This document shows, piece after piece, positions 58,654 to 64,000 of a DNA stretch of 64,000 nt. Position 1 is the first letter of the stretch. Each line of letters opens with the position of its first letter. Source of the stretch: an uncultured Clostridia bacterium (GTDB lineage: Bacteria > Bacillota > Clostridia > Oscillospirales > Ruminococcaceae); NCBI GenBank assembly GCA_947627005.1, contig CANQUJ010000001.1:1-64000 (forward strand), in the 5' to 3' direction. The notes under the pieces are model-generated. The model was not told the origin of the DNA, did no database searches, and worked only from the letters and a program-made list of their open reading frames with translations. Both the position numbers and the translations under genes were made by a program.

Positions 58654-59633
58654 TGGCCTTAACCTTGATTTTATCTGCCGGAAGCCTTCCCGGGTGGGCG
58701 CTGCCGGCGGCCTTGGGCGGCGCTGCCGCGGTCTTTTTGGTGTTGACCCTTATCCTTCTTTTCGCGATTATAAACGACCGAAAAGGGCCGGGCGGCCGAA
58801 AGACCGGCGAAGAAGTCGTTTCGGTCTCGGTCGGAAAGCTTCACGAGCAGGGCAAGCGGCAGTATCAGCAGGATTCCTTCGGGATATCCGATTCGTCGCT
58901 GATGAGCAGTCACGGAGTTTTGGCGATAGTCGCCGACGGAATGGGCGGCCTTGCCGACGGCGACAAGGTAAGCTCGAAGGCGGTCGAAAAGATACTCGAC
59001 GACTTCGTTATGTATAACGGAAAAGGCACCCACGAGCAGGCGCTCGCGGTTTTGGCCCACCAAGCCGTCTCGACGGTGAACGGCCTTTTGGGCGAAAGCA
59101 ATCTTAGAAAAAGCGGCTCGACCCTTGTCATGGGGCTTATCAAAAACGGCCTCTTCGGGTTCGTCTCGATAGGCGACAGCAGAATCTGTCTTTATCGCGG
59201 CGGAACGCTTATACAGCTTAACCGCGAACACATCTATCGCAACGAGCTTATTTTAAGGGCGGTAAACGGCGAGCTGCCCCTTTCGGAGGTTTATTCGGAC
59301 AAAAACGGCCCCGGCCTTACGAGCTATCTCGGAATGGGCGAGCTTAAGCATATCGACCTTCCGGCCTCGCCGATAAAGCTTTTGGGCGAAGACAAAATAA
59401 TTCTTATGAGCGACGGCGTTTACAACGCGCTATCTTCCGAAGAGATAATTTCCGCGCTCGAAAACCCGCCGGAGCGGGCCGCAGAGCTTCTTAAAGAAAT
59501 GATCGAGGCCAAGGCGTTCGGGAATCAGGACAACTATACGGCGGTTATAATCGAATGTAGAACCGACCCGCCGAAGAGCAAAAAGCCGGAAGTAAAGCCC
59601 GAACCGATACCTAAGACCGAGCTTCCGGCCTAA
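58653..59633 (+). CDS. Membrane-anchored PP2C-type protein phosphatase
   Basis: 326 residues from the ATG at 58653 (AAGGAG upstream; overlaps the previous stop). One membrane helix (about 13-37) places a cytosolic PP2C domain (about 55-300): YQQDSFG, IVADGMGGLADG, STLVMGLI, SIGDSRICLYR, MSDGVYNAL and GNQDNYTAVII give the expected metal-binding aspartates. A Lys/Pro-rich tail follows. It should remove phosphate from Ser/Thr sites set by the kinase at the end of the cluster. Confidence 0.9.
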   Translation: MALTLILSAGSLPGWALPAALGGAAAVFLVLTLILLFAIINDRKGPGGRKTGEEVVSVSVGKLHEQGKRQYQQDSFGISDSSLMSSHGVLAIVADGMGGLADGDKVSSKAVEKILDDFVMYNGKGTHEQALAVLAHQAVSTVNGLLGESNLRKSGSTLVMGLIKNGLFGFVSIGDSRICLYRGGTLIQLNREHIYRNELILRAVNGELPLSEVYSDKNGPGLTSYLGMGELKHIDLPASPIKLLGEDKIILMSDGVYNALSSEEIISALENPPERAAELLKEMIEAKAFGNQDNYTAVIIECRTDPPKSKKPEVKPEPIPKTELPA

Positions 59634-59651
59634 ATCGAAAGGAGCGGTCAG

Positions 59652-60368
59652 ATGATCGAATATGCAAGCTATTCCGATATAGGCGGCCGCCCCTGCAACG
59701 AGGATAGGATCGGAATAAAAGACCTTGGGGGCGACAGGTTTTGCGCCGTTTTGGCGGACGGACTGGGCGGCCACGGCGGGGGCGACGAAGCCTCTAAGGC
59801 CGCGGTAGAGGCGGTTTTGGCCGGCTGGAACGGCACGGCGACGCCCGCCCTTCTTTCGGAGCTTTCGCAGGAGGCGCACCGAAGGATATTAAAGCTTCAG
59901 ACCCCCTGCTGCAAAATGAAATCCACCCTCGCGATTTTGGCGATAGAGGGAAAAAGGATCGACCTTGCCCACGCCGGCGACTCGAGGATATACCGCTTTT
60001 TTAACGGCAGACTGGTTTTTCAGACAAAAGACCACAGCGCCTCTCAAATAGCGGTTATGCTCGGTCAGATCACCCCCGACAAAATAAGGTTTCATGAGGA
60101 CAGAAGCAGGATCTTCAGGGCCTTGGGGCAGGACGGCGACTTTAACGCGGATACCCTTGAAGAAAGCCTTCCGGCCGGAAAACACGCCTTTTTGCTCTGT
60201 TCCGACGGCTTTTGGGAATACGTTTTGGAAGAAGAGATGGAAAGAGAGCTTAAAAGGGCGCCCTCGGCCGAAAAATGGCTTGAAGAAATGAGAAAAATAC
60301 ACAAAAGCCGGATCCCGCCGGACTGCGACAACAACTCCGCGGCGGCGATTTGGTATGATTTAGCTTGA
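59652..60368 (+). CDS. Soluble PP2C-type Ser/Thr phosphatase
   Basis: 238 residues, a minimal Stp/PrpC-like enzyme: SDIGGRPCNEDRIG, LADGLGGHGGGDEAS, STLAILAI, HAGDSRIYRF, KDHSASQIAVM, LLCSDGFWEYV and the C-terminal CDNNSAAAIW. All metal-binding Asp positions are kept. AAAGGAGCGG precedes the ATG. Two phosphatases with one kinase in the same transcription unit is unusual; this one is cytosolic while its neighbour is membrane bound. Confidence 0.92.
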   Translation: MIEYASYSDIGGRPCNEDRIGIKDLGGDRFCAVLADGLGGHGGGDEASKAAVEAVLAGWNGTATPALLSELSQEAHRRILKLQTPCCKMKSTLAILAIEGKRIDLAHAGDSRIYRFFNGRLVFQTKDHSASQIAVMLGQITPDKIRFHEDRSRIFRALGQDGDFNADTLEESLPAGKHAFLLCSDGFWEYVLEEEMERELKRAPSAEKWLEEMRKIHKSRIPPDCDNNSAAAIWYDLA

Positions 60369-60387
60369 GCGGGAAAGGAAGGAAAGT

Positions 60388-61779
60388 ATGAAAAAATTTA
60401 TGAGAGCTGCGGCTATCATTGTTTCGGCGGCTGTTCTTGCGCTAAGCCTTTGCGCCTGCGGAACGCCGAAGCTTAAGGCTTCGGAGGCGAGAAGCGGCAC
60501 CGTAAGGGTGGTAAGCTATCAGACCGGAAGCGTTTACTATTATGACGGCTCGGGCTGGAGCAAGCTTGACGAAGGGTTCTCGACGGTCGGGACGGGCTCT
60601 GCGTTCGGGGTCGGCGAGGCGGGCGAGCCGACGAGAGTTTTTGCGACAAACCGCCACGTCATCGAGCTTTTCGACCAAATCTACGAGCTCGACGGGCTTT
60701 ACATAAGATACGTCGCCGAATCCGCGAGCACATATATCCTTCGCGACGACTACTCTTATTCCGACAACGTAGGCTTCGATTTCTCGCGAATGATCCCCTG
60801 CGATATAATCTATAAGGGAGGAGAGGCAGACCCCGACCTCGCGGTCATCCGCGCGGCGGAGGACGTTCCGGACAGGATCGCTCTCGCCCTTCACCCCGAC
60901 ACCTCGCTTATCGAGGCGGGGGATAAAGTATACGCCCTCGGATACCCCGGGACCTCTGACGAATGGGTTATCGACGAATTTTCGGGGCAAAAATACCTCG
61001 GCAGCGTAGAGAGCGTTACCGTCACCGACGGCGTTATTTCGCTCCACTCTTCGTTTAACAACGGCAGCGCGAACGTAAATATTATCCAGCACACCGCGAA
61101 CATCAACCACGGAAATTCCGGCGGCCCGCTTATCGACGAAAACGGCGCGGTAGTCGGGGTGAACACCTGGGGCTGGGGGACCGACGCTTCGACCGGAGAC
61201 CTCGGCACCAACGGCTCGATAGAGATAGAATATCTTGTCGACGTTCTGGAAAAGCAGCGCATACCCTATGAAATATACAGCGCCGGGGCCCCGAACATCG
61301 TCTTGTTTGCCGGGGCGGCGGCGGTCGCGGCGGCGATAGTCGCGGTTGTCGTCATAGTCAGCGGCTCTAAAAAGAAAAAGGCGGCCGCCCCCGCGCCGGA
61401 ACAGGGATTTGTTCCGGCATACAGCCAAGCCGGCGCCGGGCTTATGAACGAAGACAGCGGCTTCAGGGTCCAGGGCGTTTCGGGTGTCCACCAAGGAAAG
61501 CGCTACGCCGTTATGGCAGGAAAGCCGATGACCTTCGGAAGAAACCCGGGTTCGGTGATATCCTTCCCGGACGGCACCCCAGGAGTCAGCGGAACGCACT
61601 GCACGGTTTGGTATGAGAACGGAAAGATTTTTATAAGAGACAACGGCTCTACCCACGGCACGTTTATCGGCCAAACTAAAATAGCCGCCAACAGCGCGGT
61701 TCAGCTTAACGCCGGAGACAGCTTTGCCGTAGGCTCTCAATCGGAGAGATTTACGATAGCCCTAAAGGGAGGAATCTGA
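60388..61779 (+). CDS. Trypsin-like serine protease lipoprotein with TM and cytosolic FHA domain
   Basis: 463 residues. Signal peptide with a lipobox-like LCAC (Cys24), extracytoplasmic trypsin/DegP-type protease (about 35-290) with triad His90 (ATNRHVIE), Asp150 (DPDLAVI) and Ser244 (GNSGGPL), a membrane helix (about 305-328) followed by KKKK, and a C-terminal FHA domain (about 370-460: MTFGRNPGSVISF, GVSGTHCTV, NGSTHGTFIG). By the positive-inside rule the protease is outside and the FHA inside, so it could pass a signal across the membrane. The FHA keeps GR but has His for the NGT Asn. AAGGAAGG precedes the ATG. Confidence 0.88.
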   Translation: MKKFMRAAAIIVSAAVLALSLCACGTPKLKASEARSGTVRVVSYQTGSVYYYDGSGWSKLDEGFSTVGTGSAFGVGEAGEPTRVFATNRHVIELFDQIYELDGLYIRYVAESASTYILRDDYSYSDNVGFDFSRMIPCDIIYKGGEADPDLAVIRAAEDVPDRIALALHPDTSLIEAGDKVYALGYPGTSDEWVIDEFSGQKYLGSVESVTVTDGVISLHSSFNNGSANVNIIQHTANINHGNSGGPLIDENGAVVGVNTWGWGTDASTGDLGTNGSIEIEYLVDVLEKQRIPYEIYSAGAPNIVLFAGAAAVAAAIVAVVVIVSGSKKKKAAAPAPEQGFVPAYSQAGAGLMNEDSGFRVQGVSGVHQGKRYAVMAGKPMTFGRNPGSVISFPDGTPGVSGTHCTVWYENGKIFIRDNGSTHGTFIGQTKIAANSAVQLNAGDSFAVGSQSERFTIALKGGI

Positions 61780-61780
61780 T

Positions 61781-64000
61781 ATGGCGGAGCTTTGCCCGCA
61801 CTGTCTTGAACAGAGGCCGGAGGGGGCGGAATTTTGCCCCAACTGCGGCGGAGCGAGAATTTCGCAGAACGATTCGAGATTTTTGCCGGTAGGAACGGTT
61901 TTAAACGGCAGCAAGAACCATTCGTTTTTGATCGGAAAGGTGATCGGCAGCGGCGGATTCGGTATCACCTATATCGGGAAGGAGACGCTTTCAAACCGCC
62001 TTGTGGCGATAAAGGAATATTTTCCGCTCGTCTGCAAAAGCGTAAGGCAGGGGCTCGGGGTAGCCCCGACCGTAAACCGCGAGGCATACGACCACGGCCT
62101 TAAAAGCTTTTTGCGAGAGGCGAGTATGCTTCGCGCGGTGGTGAATATCCCCTCGATAGTCCATGTTTTGGACTGCTTCGAGACCGGGAACACCGCCTAT
62201 ATGGTTATGGATTACCTGAACGGGACCACCCTTCGCGGGGTTACCGATTCTCGCGGGGCGATACCCTTTTACGAGCTTCTTCCCAAGCTTAGGGTGTTGA
62301 TGAACGGCCTTGAAGAGCTTCACAACGCCGGGGTTTTGCACCGCGACATCGCGCCGGACAATATTATGCTCATGCCGGACGGAAATTTAAGGCTTTTGGA
62401 CTTCGGCTGCGCGAGATCTATGGAAGACGGCAGGGCGATGACGGTTATTTTAAAGCCCGGGTTCGCCCCGATAGAGCAGTATCAGACCCGCGGGCAGGGC
62501 CGGTATTCCGACATATACGCCCTTTGCGCGACGATTTATTATTGCATAACCGGCGGGAAAGTCCCCGCCGGCGCGCCGGAGAGAATTGCCGCCCAAAGCG
62601 GCGGGACCGACCCGCTTATAAAGCCCTCAGCCCTCGGCGCGAAGATATCATACGAAAACGAGCAGGCGCTTTTGTGGGGGCTTGCGATAAGGCCGGAAAA
62701 CCGCCCGCAGAGGATATCCGACCTCGCGGCGAGGTTTATCGACGAGCCCGACCCGAATTTCTACGCGAAGATCGAGCCCGCGCCCTATACCGCGCCGACT
62801 TCTTGCGAGCCCGCCTCGGCGCAAAGCCCGATTTCTATGGAATCCCCCGCCGAAAAGCCGGCGGAGAGCGCCGCCAAGACGGAGGGATTCGCCAAAAAGC
62901 TGTTTAAAAACAAGCCCGCGATGATAGCGGCCTCGGCCGCGGCGGTGTTTTTGATAGTCGCGGCTGTCGCGATATTCGCAAGGGGCGGAAAGGCCGAGAA
63001 AAAGCCGAGCGGCGGGGGATATGCCCCAAGTCCGCAGACCGCGGCAAGGCCGGCCGACCTTGACGAAGACCCGGAGCTTAACTCCGAGCCGAGAACGGTC
63101 GAATATCAGAACTACGTCTTCGAGATAGTCGGAAAAACCGCCTCGCTCGTCTCGTATACCGGCAGCGAGCAGACCGTTCGCATACCCGACAAATACAGCG
63201 GCGCGGTTATAATCAACATTCGGGCCGGCGCCTTTGACGACGTCGACGCCGTCGAAAAGGTGGTTTTGCCCGATGATTTGAAGACGATAGAAGACGGCGC
63301 GTTTACCGGCTGCGACGGCCTTTTTGAGATAGAGACTTCTTCCGGCGCGGCGGCGAATTCGCCCTTTAAAGACTGCCCGAATCTTCGGGTTATAACCTAT
63401 GACGGCGACAAGCCGGACTGGAAGTCCGAGAGCGATATCTCGGTCTTCCCGAAAGAGCACAAGGAAGAGGTGTTCTTCTACTCCGCCTCGGAAGAGCCGA
63501 GCCAAGTCATAATAGACCGCTATTACGTCGACGGAGACGACGTTTTATACGGCATAAACGACGTTTTAAGCTATGCGGTGGTTTTGGATATCCCCGCGGA
63601 AATCGAAAAGTGGGTCATTCCGGAGAGTATCGACGGGGCGAACGTCTCGTGGATATCGGACGGCGCGTTCGGAAGAGTCGGCGAAGACTTCGAGCTTGTA
63701 TATACCGGCGACGCGACGGCTTGTATGAGCGCGGACTCTTACGAGAATATAAAATATTCGATCGGGGATTTAAACGGCCTCGCGAAGTTTTACATTTCGG
63801 ACGGCATGCTCGTCGAGATCTGCGACAGGATCAACGACGCGCGCGGCGGCGACGGCCCGCATCTTTGGATGGACGAAGAGTATTCCACCCTGGCGATAAC
63901 CTGCTGCAACCACGTCGCGTTTAACCTTTACGAGAGCGAGGAGCAGCTTCAGCGGGAATTGATAGACCTTATCAACGAGGACTACTCGGACAGGGTCATA
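61781..64000 (+). CDS. Ser/Thr protein kinase with zinc ribbon, TM and LRR-type ectodomain (3' end cut)
   Basis: 740 residues to the window edge, no stop, so missing from the ORF track. AGGGAGG precedes the ATG, 1 nt after the protease stop. N-terminal zinc ribbon (CPHC...CPNC, 5-23); kinase domain (about 45-310) with GSGGFGITY, catalytic Lys78 (VAIKEY), HRDIAPDN (His187-Asp189; Lys of the usual HRDxK is Ala, as in several bacterial kinases), DFG at 207, and FAPIEQY; Pro/Ala linker; membrane helix (about 381-402). The outer part holds a BspA-type LRR_5 segment (IRAGAFDDVDAVEKVVLPDDLKTIEDGAF, in part, about 465-525) and further repeats. It should phosphorylate cluster proteins on Thr. It is not the PASTA kinase PrkC. 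Confidence 0.93.
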   Translation, partial: MAELCPHCLEQRPEGAEFCPNCGGARISQNDSRFLPVGTVLNGSKNHSFLIGKVIGSGGFGITYIGKETLSNRLVAIKEYFPLVCKSVRQGLGVAPTVNREAYDHGLKSFLREASMLRAVVNIPSIVHVLDCFETGNTAYMVMDYLNGTTLRGVTDSRGAIPFYELLPKLRVLMNGLEELHNAGVLHRDIAPDNIMLMPDGNLRLLDFGCARSMEDGRAMTVILKPGFAPIEQYQTRGQGRYSDIYALCATIYYCITGGKVPAGAPERIAAQSGGTDPLIKPSALGAKISYENEQALLWGLAIRPENRPQRISDLAARFIDEPDPNFYAKIEPAPYTAPTSCEPASAQSPISMESPAEKPAESAAKTEGFAKKLFKNKPAMIAASAAAVFLIVAAVAIFARGGKAEKKPSGGGYAPSPQTAARPADLDEDPELNSEPRTVEYQNYVFEIVGKTASLVSYTGSEQTVRIPDKYSGAVIINIRAGAFDDVDAVEKVVLPDDLKTIEDGAFTGCDGLFEIETSSGAAANSPFKDCPNLRVITYDGDKPDWKSESDISVFPKEHKEEVFFYSASEEPSQVIIDRYYVDGDDVLYGINDVLSYAVVLDIPAEIEKWVIPESIDGANVSWISDGAFGRVGEDFELVYTGDATACMSADSYENIKYSIGDLNGLAKFYISDGMLVEICDRINDARGGDGPHLWMDEEYSTLAITCCNHVAFNLYESEEQLQRELIDLINEDYSDRVI

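Noticed and set aside
60442-61740. 432-residue minus-strand ORF across the protease-FHA gene
   Set aside because: Antisense shadow; the plus frame has catalytic triad, lipobox and FHA motifs.
62648-63505. 285-residue minus-strand ORF in the kinase gene
   Set aside because: Shadow of the kinase frame, which is missing from the track only because it has no stop inside the window.

Overview
The window looks like a chromosomal segment of a GC-rich, DAP-type, low-oxygen Gram-positive of the class Clostridia (probably an Oscillospirales-like gut or rumen lineage). The evidence is indirect: Shine-Dalgarno sites close to AGGAGG, sigma-A promoters with 17-bp spacers, a T-box and a TPP riboswitch, a mraZ-headed division cluster with a PASTA-type class B PBP, a MurE carrying the DNPR (meso-DAP) motif, lipoproteins instead of outer-membrane proteins, and TTG/GTG starts. 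No taxonomic search was possible.

Layout. 1-960: the 5' part of a degenerate histidine-kinase-like gene leaving the window on the minus strand, then repeat-rich DNA. 961-8.6 kb: hybrid sensor kinase, SGNH hydrolase, SLC13-type permease and an EAL protein with an unusual beta-helix-like tail, one of whose upstream promoters contains an 11-G tract. 8.7-14.8 kb: DUF2726/CFI-box protein, a T-box-controlled cysE-cysS operon running into a DUF3267 membrane peptidase-like gene and a cyclophilin-like gene, then a lipoprotein foldase-like gene. 14.9-19.4 kb: pulA-pepV operon divergent from a CE2-like esterase. 19.5-29.8 kb: DacF-type carboxypeptidase, a 2356-residue cyclic-glucan-synthase-like enzyme (GT84+GH94), a CorC/HlyC CBS protein and a small helical protein. 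29.8-30.4 kb: a non-coding island made of hairpins. 30.5-43.4 kb: division and wall cluster mraZ-rsmH-ftsL-pbp-murE-mraY-ftsW-murG-murA-divIB-ftsZ. 43.6-47 kb: glmM-glmS. 47-52.4 kb: second SGNH lipoprotein, apgM, TPP-riboswitch-thiT, ispDF fusion. 52.5-57 kb: two tRNA-Gln genes, an ECF sigma factor translationally coupled to a giant anti-sigma-like protein. 57.2 kb to the end: a tight run of FHA, PP2C, protease-FHA and Ser/Thr kinase genes, the last cut by the window edge.

How the genes fit together. The central 17 kb makes and polymerises peptidoglycan precursors: GlmS/GlmM feed amino sugars, MurA/MurE/MraY/MurG build lipid II, and FtsW plus the PBP polymerise it at the FtsZ ring. The right end combines two envelope-signalling modules: an ECF sigma with a membrane regulator, and a phospho-Thr circuit in which kinase, phosphatases and FHA domains are predicted on the cytosolic side, with LRR and protease domains outside.

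The most unusual signals are (i) the FHA/PP2C/protease/kinase cluster, (ii) the hairpin island whose two inverted end units show compensatory stem changes, (iii) the giant anti-sigma-like protein with an A-B-B'-A' internal duplication, (iv) a stem-loop that buries the murA ribosome-binding site, (v) the poly-G promoter, and (vi) an AG-rich repeat family scattered next to terminators. No rRNA, CRISPR array, transposase or prophage gene was seen.
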